Source: Hippasteria phrygiana (lineage: Eukaryota; Echinodermata; Asteroidea; Valvatida; Goniasteridae). From it: a stretch of DNA of 64,000 nt. The translations under genes and the position numbers were made by a program. The notes beneath the pieces are model-generated. The model was not told where the DNA came from. It was given only the letters and a program-made list of their open reading frames with translations, and ran no database searches. Within the stretch, counting starts at the first letter, position 1. Each line of letters starts with the position of its first letter. Of this stretch, positions 1 to 9,980 are shown piece by piece. Location: assembly GCA_037893225.1 (NCBI GenBank), contig JAZGUH010000056.1:1922001-1986000 (forward strand). Reading direction: 5' to 3'.

Positions 1-1245
1 AAGCTTTAAAATGATGACAGAATTATTAAAATCGGAGCAGTATTAACAAAGGTATGATCATTTTAGTTTTATTAGATGATCCAGCACTATTGTAGAAATC
101 AAGCGATCAAGTTTATCCTTCATTTCCGCATTGCTGAACGGCTCACGATTACGGGGTAGCCTTGGTATAAGTCTCCTAAAAGTGTCTCTCATTGGTTTAT
201 TTGTTGGAATATCGGTCAGATCGGCTAAGCAATGAAGTGTTTAAATTGATACCAAGTTTGTTATGATTGCATTCAAAATGGTGATGTACACGAATAAGAA
301 AATAACGAATCTTATGAAAAATTTTTTTACACAAATTACGGTAATTATCAGTGAGTTACATGTACCTTACTAAAATCTCTTTTCTAAACATTTTATTGTA
401 CAAACATTAAAAATAGTAAAATACAGTATGATTTTATTTTACATAAACTAGCATTTTAAGCACTAAAATGTTTTGACCCTCAATGGATTTTTGCCTGTAG
501 CTCAAAACGGAGGAATGCTACTGACTGGTCCCTTGTAAGAATGGCACATTTTGCCACAGTTTTTGCCAGCTTTTCAACACTTGTTGGTGTTGCCAGCAAC
601 GAGGCCCCCCCCCCCCCTCCCCCCTGCTAATTTTTGCCTGCAGTAACATCTGTACTACAAGACCGATCTTTCCGGCCATTTTTTGAAAGGCACTGCAGTG
701 TTTTTGCCCTGATTTTGCCCTGATTTTGCCCTGTTTTTTGGCTGATTAATTTTACCATCTGCATGACTGTGTTATTCCCAGTCACTTGCTAATTGATTAA
801 AGCTCACTGCAGAAAAGAACCAACATGCATCTTACCCTCACTGTCATATTTGTTTGAGGTATGAGCACTGTACATTGTACAACCAGTATCAACAATTTTG
901 CCATCAACTTGAACCTTAATTTGTGGTAGTTGCTTATATCTGCTTATTGCGGTTGCTTCTTTTGTATTATTGATGTTTTGGCAAACTTGATACTGGTGCC
1001 TCGTTCTTCAATGGGCAAAGCAATTTTCCTTTTGTAAAAAGAAGTAAAATTGTCAATGTAAACATTTTAAAGGGCATTATGGTAAAGGTGATTGGCAATG
1101 CATGCAATTGCTTATGTTCTGTCTGTGCAGGCTCTGTACTGTACATGTGCCTTTAAAGGAAATGTGCAATGGATATCCAGTTCAACTTATCTCCATACAT
1201 ATTACCATGTGTTACAAAAATAGAAACGTGATCTAAATGTGTGTA
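1..1245. other. Non-coding stretch with simple repeats
   Basis: No exon or recognised transposon can be supported here. The first six bases are a HindIII site, which could reflect a clone end. The stretch holds a C13-T-C6 run at 605-624 and a short tandem run of TGATTTTGCCC near 708-732. The rest is AT-rich sequence without long open frames. Confidence 0.5.
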
Positions 1246-1272
1246 TTAGAAGTGAACAGTGGGTGGTACACA

Positions 1273-1588
1273 CACGTAGGGCTGTGCCAAATATTTGACC
1301 ATTCGATTGATTAACAAATATTTGAATATTGATGAGTTTGAATATTTGAAGGTGAAATGGAAAGGAATATAAGAAGGGGAAAAGTTCACATTTCTATAAA
1401 GAAATTGCATCTGTGACTTTGTGACTGGTTCACGTAGGGCTGTGCCAAATATTTGACCATTCGATTGATTAACAAATATTTGAATATTTATGAGTTTCAA
1501 TATTTGAAGGTGAAATGGAAAGGAATATAAGAAGGGGAAAAGTTCACATTTCTATAAAGAAATTGCATCTGTGACTTTGTGACTGGTT
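1273..1588. repeat. 158-bp tandem duplication
   Basis: Two nearly identical 158-bp units lie head to tail, each starting CACGTAGGGCTGTGCC (1273 and 1431) and ending GTGACTGGTT. Each unit begins with the terminus of the AGGGCTG element, so the element end itself is doubled. The few differences (for example GATGAG versus TATGAG) suggest a fairly recent event. Confidence 0.85.
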
Positions 1589-1922
1589 CCTGTCCAAATA
1601 ACCGTCAGACAGCATGCTATCTATCTGTGTTGATGAATGTACATTACCTGTTTCTACTTTTTGTCGGGAAAATGTGATTTTCTCACCAGGGCACACATTT
1701 TTTTTTTGTATTTGTTCACTTGTGCTAAACCTTTACTAAATCATTTCTTGGTGCTGGCGATTGTCATAAAAGTGAGAGTTTGTTATAATGATGATAATCA
1801 GCAGTTTCGTGTGTTAATTAGACTGCCTCTGTACATGCTTTGTTGACCTACAAATCGGCCGTCCGGACAACCGAATATCTGAATATTTGAATATTCAATT
1901 ATTCGATTTGACTCGGCCCTAG
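1274..1922. mobile_element. AGGGCTG-type hAT-like non-autonomous element
   Basis: The left end reads TAGGGCTGTGCC (about 1276) and the right end reads GGCCCTA (1915-1921), so the ends are inverted repeats. Inside are many copies of the words GAATATTTGAATATT and ATTCGAT. These same words and ends occur in the better bounded copies at 35956-36439 and 38029-38482, which carry 8-bp target duplications. Here the flanks GTGGGTGG (left, about 10 bp out) and GTGGGCGG (right) match 7/8, but the offset means the left boundary is uncertain. No transposase frame is present. Confidence 0.55.
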
Positions 1923-2690
1923 TGGGCGGTGGTTTTTCTGTTCTGAGAAAAATCCTGATATTTTTGTTTGATAATGCAAGAAAGTTATCAAAAAAGCCTG
2001 CGAAAACAGCACTTTCATCGTTCCTTCAAAATAACCACCATGAAAGTTTTGCAGGAAAAAAAAGGTTAAGGTAGTACTGCCTAACCCATGGTCAGGCCAG
2101 GCCGTTGAAAAGCCTGGCCACGCTTGGGCCTTCTGGCTTTTAGTCTTGCCTGTCGTGAGCCACAAATCACCTAACAATAGAGCATCTACATGTATTAATC
2201 GATAAAGCCCGGCCTCTGCCAGGCTAGGCCAGGCTAGGCTGTGGCCTCTTTAAAATCTGCAGTGATTGCTTTTGTTGTCATTCCATTCATCACAGGCCAG
2301 AGATCAAGTCTGGGTGAACAATGGGAGCTGGCTGGACTCCAGCATTAGTGGGCAGTTTATTGTGTACAACCAGGGGATTATAGAAGCCCAAGGCCCGGGC
2401 ATTCCGGGGGCTTGTGCTCCCTATTAGTCAAATATGAAAAATGTAGACAAGCCTAATATACGTACTTGTACTTGTACTTGTACATGTACATGTATACAGC
2501 TGTATGGGGAAACTACTTCTTGTGCCTTTAATGGCATGCTTTCACTGCCAAAAATGATGTTCTAAAAGGAGAAAATCTCACTCCCAAGAAAATAAATATT
2601 TATTGAAATAAAGATGGTCTTTTTTATAATGTAATGCAAGACAATATTTTTTTGGCAGTATTTGCTCATGAATATGGACATTTTCATCAG
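1923..2690. other. Non-coding stretch, simple repeats only
   Basis: Contains GCCAGGCTAGGCCAGGCTAG near 2216 and a (TACTTG)n/(TACATG)n microsatellite at about 2461-2498. No exon with splice sites and no bounded transposon is visible. Confidence 0.4.
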
Positions 2691-3133
2691 CAATAACCCT
2701 AACCCCCTTCAGTGTTTTTCATACATATCGTGTATGGCCCTGCTAAATCCAACGATTTCCAACAAAACTGACCTGTGAAGCCTGCTAAATACAACAAAAT
2801 CAGCAGCAAATTTTGGTTGGATTCTGCAGTGCACTGCCCACACACCAGTCTTGGCATTTTGCAGCTACCCTGCTGATCGAATCCAACAAAATACAACAGA
2901 TATATGTTTGTATGAGCCCTGCCAAATCCAATTAAATCCAACTGAATTTTTTACTATTAGTCTGCTTCCACCCTCTTAATATGACAAAATCCCATAGGTA
3001 TATTTAGCTGCTATCCTGCTAAATACAACAATATCCAACACACCATGTACATTGTAGTTTGTGTTGACTGCTAAAGCCAACAAATTACAAGTTTAAATTA
3101 CCATTGTTGGATTTTCAAAGTGAACAAAGAAAC

Positions 3134-3206
3134 TGGCAGGAGCGGGATTCGAACCTGCAACCTCCGGGTTACCGTACCGGCGCTCTACCAACTGAGCTAT
3201 CTTGCT
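3134..3206 (-). repeat. tRNA-like SINE head, copy 1
   Basis: Minus-strand copy with A-box TAGCTCAGTTGG and B-box GGTTCGAATCC, the two internal RNA polymerase III promoter blocks. The acceptor stem does not pair properly, so this is a tRNA-derived sequence rather than a working tRNA gene. Confidence 0.8.
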
Positions 3207-3510
3207 CTATGTTGGCGGTCTCCCAAATTGTCAGTATCTTTGTTCGGGTGGGCGCTAGTCAGAAGTCATAAACCCAGAATGCCGTATAGCCAGGGATCAC
3301 ACCCAATTTTACGATACAACCTGGGAAGCGACATTGTGGGGATCACTCAATGAGGATACGACTTTTTAACTTATAATTCGTCAAACAATCCACAAGGGAA
3401 ACTGAATAGGTAAATTTGAATACATTTTCAAAGTGAACAAAGAAACTATGACTTCTGACTAGCGCCCACCCGAACAAAGATACTGACAATTTGGGAGACC
3501 GCCAACATAG

Positions 3511-3583
3511 AGCAAGATAGCTCAGTTGGTAGAGCGCCGGTACGGTAACCCGGAGGTCGCAGGTTCGAATCCCGCTCCTGCCA
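3511..3583 (+). repeat. tRNA-like SINE head, copy 2
   Basis: Forward copy with the same A and B boxes as copy 1 and a 3' CCA in the DNA. The D-arm and T-arm are recognisable; the acceptor ends (GCAAGAT against TCCTGCC) have several mismatches. Nearly identical to copies 1 and 3, which points to recent duplication. Confidence 0.8.
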
Positions 3584-3823
3584 GTTTCTTTGTTCACTTT
3601 GAAAATGTATTCAAATTTACCTATTCAGTTTCCCTTGTGGATTGTTTGACGAATTATAAGTTAAAAAGTCGTATCCTCATTGAGTGATCCCCACAATGTC
3701 ACTTCCCAGGTTGTATCGTAAAATTGGGTGTGATCCCTGGCTATACGGCATTCTGGGTTTATGACTTCTGACTAGCGCCCACCCGAACAAAGATACTGAC
3801 AATTTGGGAGACCGCCAACATAG

Positions 3824-3896
3824 AGCAAGATAGCTCAGTTGGTAGAGCGCCGGTACGGTAACCCGGAGGTCGCAGGTTCGAATCCCGCTCCTGCCA
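3824..3896 (+). repeat. tRNA-like SINE head, copy 3
   Basis: Forward copy inside the only complete unit of the array. It has the same Pol III boxes. Upstream is a conserved unit-specific region running from the TTTCTTTGTTCACTTTG junction. Confidence 0.8.
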
Positions 3897-4117
3897 GTTT
3901 CTTTGTTCACTTTGAAAATGTATTCAAATTTACCTATTCAGTTTCCCTTGTGGATTGTTTGACGAATTGTTGGATTTTGTTAGATTTAGCAGGGTTAGGG
4001 TTAAACCAAACTGTTTAAAATGCTCCCCAGAATTGCTACAAAGTAGGTCGGAATTTATAGTAACATGACAAGAAAGCTGTCTTTTACAATGTGTGGAAGT
4101 CATAAAAATCACATTGC

Positions 4118-4430
4118 ATGGTTCCTCTCACTGCAGGAATCCATTAACTAAAATGGCAGCCGCAATCGAGACGGATAGCATAATGTGGTGCTCTATGGTT
4201 AACCACTCTGTGGCGAAACCCTGACAAAGCAATTAGTGCTGCTACGCCACATGGTATGGTGTGTGCGGGGTGTTGACCGCAGAATTTAATTTGAGTGCAC
4301 TTCTCCACCATCGGAAATTGGCTGTGTGGCTTTCACAGCTTAAGATTTTACTGGAAACTGTAATTAAAAGCAGGCGATTATGAAAGTGCCTTTTTGTAAT
4401 GAGGATTAAGTGTACTTGTACGTGAACATA
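4118..4430. other. Repeat-poor island, possible regulatory DNA
   Basis: No match to any repeat family of this window and no coding frame with splice sites. The sequence is of balanced composition and holds homeodomain-like words (CAATTAG, TTTAATTTG, GTAATTAAAAG, GTAATGAG). This looks like a candidate conserved non-coding element, but conservation cannot be judged from one sequence. Confidence 0.25.
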
Positions 4431-4442
4431 TTGATGTCAAGA

Positions 4443-4460
4443 GGGGGGGGGGGGGGGGGG
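4443..4460. repeat. G18 homopolymer
   Basis: An uninterrupted run of 18 G, able in principle to form a G-quadruplex. The length in an assembly may be inexact. Confidence 0.9.
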
Positions 4461-4628
4461 AATTAATTTATCACCACGGGTGTGACTATACATGCATAAT
4501 GAACCTGTACTTCAGCACATTCGTATGCAATGTAAATTTATTGGTTTGCTGATAAAAAATATACCATATTGAACACCTGGTTTGACGCATTTGTTTGGGC
4601 TTAAATATCGCTTACATTTTATGTGTAT

Positions 4629-4926
4629 GGGTCATTCCAGAAACTTCGGGTCCAAAAGTGTGACATTGTTTTGGTGTCCCTAAGTGTTACACCTCACCTG
4701 TGTAATTTCCATCAAGTATCAGTAAAATTGACTTCACACTATTTTTTGTACTTGTTTTGCAGGTATGTACATGTAGGCCTACATGTACTTTGCTTTGCAC
4801 AATCACTCTTGGAACAATGTAGAAGGCATTTAAAGAATGTGTCCGGAATTGAAAAATCTTTTTCATGATAACAGGGACACAAAAAATGTCACACAAATTT
4901 TGGACCCGAAATTTATGGAATGACCC
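4629..4926. mobile_element. GGGTCATTCC MITE, copy 1
   Basis: The ends are perfect inverted repeats at the tips (GGGTCATTCC / GGAATGACCC), and the similarity continues inward (CGGGTCCAAAA against TTTTGGACCCG). The flanks GTAT (4625-4628) and GTAT (4927-4930) give a 4-bp target duplication. Interior words such as GTGTCCC, TGTAATTTCC and CACTCTTGGA recur in copies at 8200, 32859 and 51150. There is no open frame of note. Superfamily is not assigned. Confidence 0.85.
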
Positions 4927-5125
4927 GTATACACATTTTTGAAATCTTGTTGATAGCTGACAACTCTGAATGATAGCTCTATCTTGAAATCAGAATAAAT
5001 TGTCCTTTTCAGGGCCAAATTCGGAATGAAAGTATTGTGTATGATTACACACTTTTACATACACAGTGTAAATGTAATGCATGTACATGTACATGTACAT
5101 GTGCCAAAACATGTACAATACATAT

Positions 5126-6151
5126 GGGTCATTCCATGAAGTTAGGTACATAAAGTGTGACATTTTGCCAAAAAGGGCAATATTTAAACCCTAACAAATA
5201 CATTTTCTACCTTTATCAGTTTTCCCTGATCTGGATAAGTTGTTCATGCACACTTGCAATTAGTAGTTTTTGCACTAGTCCAATAAAGGATTCGTTGGAT
5301 TGTTTTTTCACACTCGATGAAGATATATATAGTCAAAATGTGTGTGTGACATTCCTCCAAATTTGGTGTCCTGTTACATGTGAAACCAGTACCTTAAAAT
5401 GTCATTATATTCTCTCTGCTTTTATTAATTTGTCTAATTGTTACTAATTTTTATAAACTTATAAGTACATGTCTTATTAGGATATGAAACTTGCGATTCT
5501 TCTAAGAAAGCTGGTAGATATAGGCCTATGGGTCATTCTGTGAATGAAAAAAATGGTGTCCGTGTTACATGTGAAACCGTAAAACACATTTTCTGACATA
5601 TTTCTATTGATTTGCCTTGAACATGTCTGCATTTATGAACCAGTTAAGGATATATCTCTAATGGAAAGATATGACCTCTTCAGTAGATATAAGTCATAAA
5701 ATATGATTTTTTGTGGGTTTCACATGTAACATAGACACCGGTGTCCATGTTACATGTAAAACCCATAGCTTATTTGTACCATATCACTGTAAATTTCAAT
5801 TGCAAACGTCTGACTTCCATTTGTTCAATATTGCTGTCTGTAAGTACACAGAATGTGGTTTAGTAAAGAAAGTGTTGAAGAAAGTTCTTAAGATATGGCA
5901 AAAATAAGGTACTGGTTTCACATGTAACAGGGACACCAAAAGACTTGGTGTCCTGTTACGGTGTGATAGTTTATCCTTATCATGTATGAAGAAAATACAT
6001 ATGATTTGTAAAATTCATGTTGTGAATTGGGTATTAGTGCTGCTTGGACACACATAATCTGTTTTGGGTATATAAATAACTGTGAATGTGAAGAAATCCT
6101 CAAAATTTCACAACTTGTGTGAAAAAGTGTACCAACTTCATGGAATGACCC
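5126..6151. mobile_element. GGGTCATTCC element, long copy
   Basis: A 1,026-bp relative of the 4629 element. Ends are GGGTCATTCCATGAAGTTA and TTCATGGAATGACCC, with flanking ATAT (5122-5125 and 6152-6155) as a 4-bp duplication. A further internal terminus-like sequence (GGGTCATTCTGTGAATGA) at 5529 suggests internal rearrangement or nesting. Several internal GTTACATGTGAAACC words occur in both orientations. There is no transposase-length frame, so it is non-autonomous. Confidence 0.8.
5715..5764. repeat. 50-bp near-perfect palindrome
   Basis: The two halves meet at CACC|GGTG (5739/5740) and extend outward to GGGTTT and AAACCC. The halves contain TTACATGT in both orientations, with a few mismatches. 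It lies inside the long GGGTCATTCC element and could form a cruciform. Confidence 0.85.
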
Positions 6152-6269
6152 ATATACATGTACATTGTACATGTACATGTACATGTGAATAGTATCATAC
6201 TGGTTCTTGGGGTCCAAGAAACATAGTACTGCCTGCGATTGAGTGTAAATTAGACTAGATCCCTTGTAG

Positions 6270-6500
6270 TAGGACATCTTGAAGCTTCAGCTCTGACTAA
6301 AGTTCACTGAACCTGCTACACAGACACTCCCATGTGTGTGTCCCCCACTTTCCTTTCATCCCTTGCAAGGGACATTTGACAAGAATTGAGCAGGCTCAGT
6401 CGAGCGTGGTAATTAGCCACTTATCAAGTATCTCTGGCCCATCCAGCTTAAAGCTAGCCTCTAACCAAAGGCGTTTTGGCGAGATTAATTAAGTTTTAGA
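6270..6500. other. Repeat-poor island
   Basis: Unique sequence with no family match in the window, including GTAATTAG and GATTAATTAAG, which resemble homeodomain sites. No coding exon is supported. Possible regulatory element by composition only. Confidence 0.2.
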
Positions 6501-6923
6501 AGGAAAAATAGTTACTGATTCCAATGATAACATATAACTCAAATGTCATATTTCTAAAACTGAGAAAAAAGACGATGAAATCTGGTTCTTTTGTACGCGC
6601 AGAGGAGCTTTCTTCAAACTTTTTATTCTGTAGATTTTTTTGGGGCGCTCCAAAGCAGATAATAATATTTGAAAATGTTTTGGCCATATATGTATCACAA
6701 TATAAAGCAAGAAAGCAAAGTTTACATGTTATGTTAGAGGCCAGCTTTAACAAATCTGTCTTCCTGTTCAATAGATAATGACAGGGAAGGCTGCCCAAAT
6801 GTGGTTTTCCAGTGGCATTGGCCTGGTTTGGTGAAAAGCAACATCAAGGTTTATCTGGACCAGTGACCTGTTTTTTGTTTTTGTCCTGTGTTGCATTATT
6901 GTTGAGGAACCATGCAGTGGATA

Positions 6924-7352
6924 TTAAAGGTACAATGTATTATACAACATTCGCTTTTGCTGTAATCTTCAGAAATAAATGGATTTGGGGGGTTAGTATA
7001 CGGTGCTAGCAAATACTGTAACACTGACCTGTTTAAAGTTTTGTGTGCGTCGATGTTGGAAAAACAGAGAAAAAGAAATTCTGTAGTCTGGTTCCCTGAC
7101 CATACTTTAGACAAAGCGGAGCAATTTATAGACAGGGAATTATCAGGTTTGGGAACTGGACTATTTCCAACTATTGTCGGCCGATAATCATTGGGAGAAC
7201 AATATAAATTTCCACTTTTCTTAAAAACGACAGCAGGTGCCATGAATTCCTAGGATGCTTGAGATTGCTATTTACTTAGTCTCGTACAGTATTTCATAAT
7301 AATTCTGTAGTTTTGTTTTTTGATGTTTTCAAATGTTGTCTACTACCTTTAA
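6924..7352. mobile_element. TTAA MITE of the GGTAGTGTACAC family, diverged copy
   Basis: Starts TTAAAGGTACAATGT and ends CTACTACCTTTAA, so both TTAA flanks are present. The interior matches the 33402-33900 element: TGACCTGTTTAAAGTTTTG, TTTCCACTTTTCTT, AGGTGCCATGA and the closing CATAATAATT region. Its right TTAA is also the left TTAA of the next element (7349-7589). Confidence 0.7.
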
Positions 7353-7589
7353 CCCTAACCCCCTATACCCTTTTTGCTAGGAACCATCCTTAATCCTCCA
7401 AAATCCTCCCATTGCCCTGCCCCAAAAAATGCATAAATTTATCCTCAATCCTCAAAAATCCTCCTGTGCTCTAAACACCATCCTCAATTCTCCAAAATCC
7501 TCCGCTTGAAACACCATTCATCCTCAATCCACCAAAATCCTCAAAAACTGCAAGGAGGATTTTGGAGGATTAAGGTGGGTTAGGGTTAA
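7349..7589. mobile_element. TTAA-type MITE of the ATCCTCCAAA family
   Basis: Begins TTAACCCTAACCCCC and ends GGGTTAGGGTTAA, giving inverted ends and a TTAA duplication. The body consists of tandem degenerate copies of AATCCTCCAAAATCCTCC. The leading segment (TTGCTAGGAACCATCCT) matches the 51293-51749 element closely, so these two are the same subfamily. There is no coding capacity. Confidence 0.85.
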
Positions 7590-8190
7590 GCTCAACTTGT
7601 TGCCACTCACATTACCGTGTCTCAGAAATATATAAACATGATTTAAATGCTTGTTTTTATCAGAAGTGAAAAAAGTGGTAGTTTTGAATTTGAAATATAA
7701 CCCTTCCATCAGTTTTTAACTTCAAGCAAGAGGCCACTATTTCTATTTGGTAATAGAAGGAAGCATAAAAACACAGTGCTAAAAAACACTCCTAGCCCAA
7801 CGACAATTTGCTACCAATTATAATAATAATACAAATGTAGTAATAACAGAGCTGTTAACCAGTACGGATTTTCCGTATTTTGTACGGAAATTCACGAGAA
7901 ATACGGAAGTACAAATATGGCTTTAAAAATACGGATTTTGTGAAATCCGACCATAATAATCAGGCATGTGAAATGTTTGCTGTTTTCCATGCTTTCTGTT
8001 TCCCCGCTATGTGACTCTGCATTTTTAAGTCTGTATTTTTTTCCTTGGCGGGGCGCGGCCAGCGCTGCACGGACGACGCCGTGTTTTAAGTTGCTAGTGC
8101 TTGAGGCCGTGTCTGAATCACTTGGTATGTGCAAAGATCGTGTACGTCTTGTCGATGTTTGGCTGGGAGTACATGCGCATGCAGCAAAGT
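7590..8190. other. Non-coding stretch
   Basis: Holds a cluster of TACGGA/TCCGTA words at 7862-7935 and a fragment of the GGCCGTGTCTGAAT element at about 8106-8124 (compare 36772-36905). No exon is supported. Confidence 0.35.
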
Positions 8191-8199
8191 ATGGACTAG

Positions 8200-8404
8200 G
8201 GACACATAAAAGATTTTGCAATTTAGGACACACGCTTTAATGCCTTCTATCTCCAAGAGTGATTATGTAAAGCAAAGTACCTGCCAAACAAGTACAACAT
8301 AGTGTGAATTCAATTTTAATGATACTTGATGGGAAATTACACAGGTCAGGTGTAACAGAGACACCAAAAAATGTCACATTTTTGGACCCAACATTTATGG
8401 AATA
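8200..8404. mobile_element. GGGTCATTCC MITE, 5'-truncated copy
   Basis: Shares the interior and right end of the 4629 family (AGAGTGATTATGTAAAGCAA, AATTACACAGGTCAGGTGTA, TTTGGACCC, ATTTATGGAAT) but lacks the left terminus. The final ACCC is lost. It is closest to the 51833-52040 segment. Confidence 0.75.
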
Positions 8405-8429
8405 GTATGCAGGCTGTTAGTGTACAATT

Positions 8430-8640
8430 CTGTATCAGACCATTACGTAAGTAAGCATTGGGATACATCAACTTCAGAGTCACGCTACCAACTACGCCCA
8501 TGTGGACAGCTTGTCATTGTGCATTATCCCAGTGATTAAATAACTCTGGATATTAATTACTGCTTAGAGAGCCATGGGATGAGTGTGACCTTACTGTAAT
8601 TGGCTGTCCATAGAGGGGGTGGAATTTCATAGTAAAACAA
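8430..8640. other. Repeat-poor island
   Basis: Unique sequence with ATTAAATAAC, ATTAATTACTG and TGTAATTGG words. No family match in the window and no exon. Candidate regulatory element only. Confidence 0.2.
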
Positions 8641-9396
8641 ATATCAGCATAGAAAATACAAGGTTAGTGAGCAGATATGTAGATCGATGAACAGTTGGGG
8701 ACGTGTATTTATCCTAGGTTGATATTCATGCAGTGATAACTGACTCCTACATGTATCAGTTTTGGAAGTTGCTGCATTGTGGAGTGGTTCCTGGACTGCG
8801 TGAGATGCAGTGTTTCAGCTACTCGCATCCGGAGGTCAGGAAAAATAAATTTTGTGATTCTCCTTAGACCTGGAGTGGCGTCATTTGGGTCATTAAACGT
8901 AACGTTTAGCTTAATCCTGTGCAAAATGAACTGCATAAATTTTTGTACATGTTGGGATTAAATTTTTTCTGTGCATAAATTATACCCACTGCTAAAGTGT
9001 GGTTCAACCAGAGCAAATAAAAAAAACCAAATAAAATATTTAAGCAAAACATAATCTAAACCAATCTGAAAAAAAATTCATCATAGTTAAAAGTGCAGAT
9101 TCCATCTAGACTTGAAGTTCGATTAAATGTTTATATATATGTTTATGTGTTTTTATTTTTTAACTCATTTATTTTTTTCATATATGTGAATATTTTTACC
9201 ATTGTAACCATGCAATTCAGCCGTTTACTGATTTATCCGTTTACTGATTATCTGTTTACTGATTTTTGAAATGATTAAAAACGGCCCTCTGTTCCACTGA
9301 TGTCATTCTGCCTGCCCTATTGCACAAAACGTTTTTGTGTCGCCTCAACAAATGTTTTAGGGGGAAACTTACCAGTCCTAAATACATGTAAGCCAG

Positions 9397-9598
9397 TTCG
9401 CTATCTCAAAGGTCAAAGGTTATTCGGGATAAAATGTCACGCCATGTTATGCGAGCGCCCATTCTGATTGAATTTAACACGTGCACATTGTGTGACCAAC
9501 TTTTGTGTTCACACGCGCGCGTTAGGTCACATGGGTCATTTAGGATAAAATGTCATTGTGCACACGTATGCGCAGTGAAATACTGAACTGGCTAATTC
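9397..9598. mobile_element. AGCCAGTTCGGTAT MITE, copy 1
   Basis: Ends are TAAGCCAGTTCGCTATCTCA and GAAATACTGAACTGGCTA, an inverted pair. The interior has GGTTATTCGGGATAAAATGTC, TCTGATTGAATTTAACACG and CATTGTGCACA, matching the copy at 59092-59299. TA at the tips suggests a TA target, as in Tc1/mariner-like MITEs, but the evidence is thin. Confidence 0.75.
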
Positions 9599-9619
9599 TG
9601 TGTGACCGTATGTACATTC

Positions 9620-9980
9620 AGTTTTTGGGAGAAAGTTTATAACATTTACATGCTTTCATGGATTTTGATGCAACTTCTACATATATGCGGTGACCCTTGG
9701 GTGGGGAGACACTATTCTTCTTCAGTGTGCTGAGGTCGAAGGTCATGTAGGGGTCATTAGAGGTCATTAGTATGTCGGTGTTTATTTCCGAACAAATGGG
9801 TCTCTTGAAAAGTTGTAGTCCAATTGCAATCAAACTTGGGTCATGGGTGCATTATGTTAATCATCATATGATGGTGATGTGAAAGGTCATTTGAGGTCAA
9901 GTTATAAAATAGGCTGAACCTGTATAAATTGGTCTCATTTGAAAAGTTTAAGTCCAATTGCAATCAATTTGTAATTGTGC
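9620..9980. repeat. AGGTCATT-rich degenerate repeat
   Basis: Contains repeated GGTCATTAGAGGTCATTAG-like words and two copies of AAAAGTT(G/T)(T/A)AGTCCAATTGCAATCAA about 140 bp apart, so it is a diverged tandem repeat. AGGTCA is also the half-site of nuclear receptors; whether that matters is unknown. Confidence 0.5.

Larger units (their letters stand above)
3116..3965. mobile_element. tRNA-like composite insertion with 13-bp target duplication
   Basis: This 850-bp block interrupts the CCAACA element and is flanked by the direct repeat ATTGTTGGATTTT (3103-3115 and 3966-3978). It contains one unit in inverted orientation (tRNA-like part 3134-3206), then a 5'-truncated forward unit (tRNA-like 3511-3583), a full forward unit (tRNA-like 3824-3896) and the start of a fourth. 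Units share the junction word TTTCTTTGTTCACTTTGAAA. The 13-bp duplication fits target-primed reverse transcription, as for SINEs. The head-to-tail tandem arrangement is unusual for a simple SINE. Confidence 0.75.
2695..4004. mobile_element. TTAA-type MITE of the CCAACA family, interrupted
   Basis: The left terminus is CCCTAACCCCC at 2698 (preceded by ATAA, a decayed TTAA) and the right terminus is GGGTTAGGGTTAA ending at 4004. The interior is built from degenerate repeats of AATCCAACAAAATCCAAC. TTAA flanks with CCCTAA ends are typical of piggyBac-like non-autonomous elements, although no transposase is present to confirm the superfamily. The element is split at 3116-3965 by a tRNA-like composite insert. 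A homologous, differently interrupted copy lies at 50937-52128. Confidence 0.75.

Noticed and set aside
3511..3583. Genuine tRNA genes at 3134, 3511, 3824 and 15310
   Set aside because: The acceptor stem does not pair and the anticodon arm is irregular; the copies are embedded in a repeated unit.
5918..6277. A 119-codon minus-strand gene
   Set aside because: It runs across the end of a GGGTCATTCC element and ACATGT repeats and has no splice or motif support.
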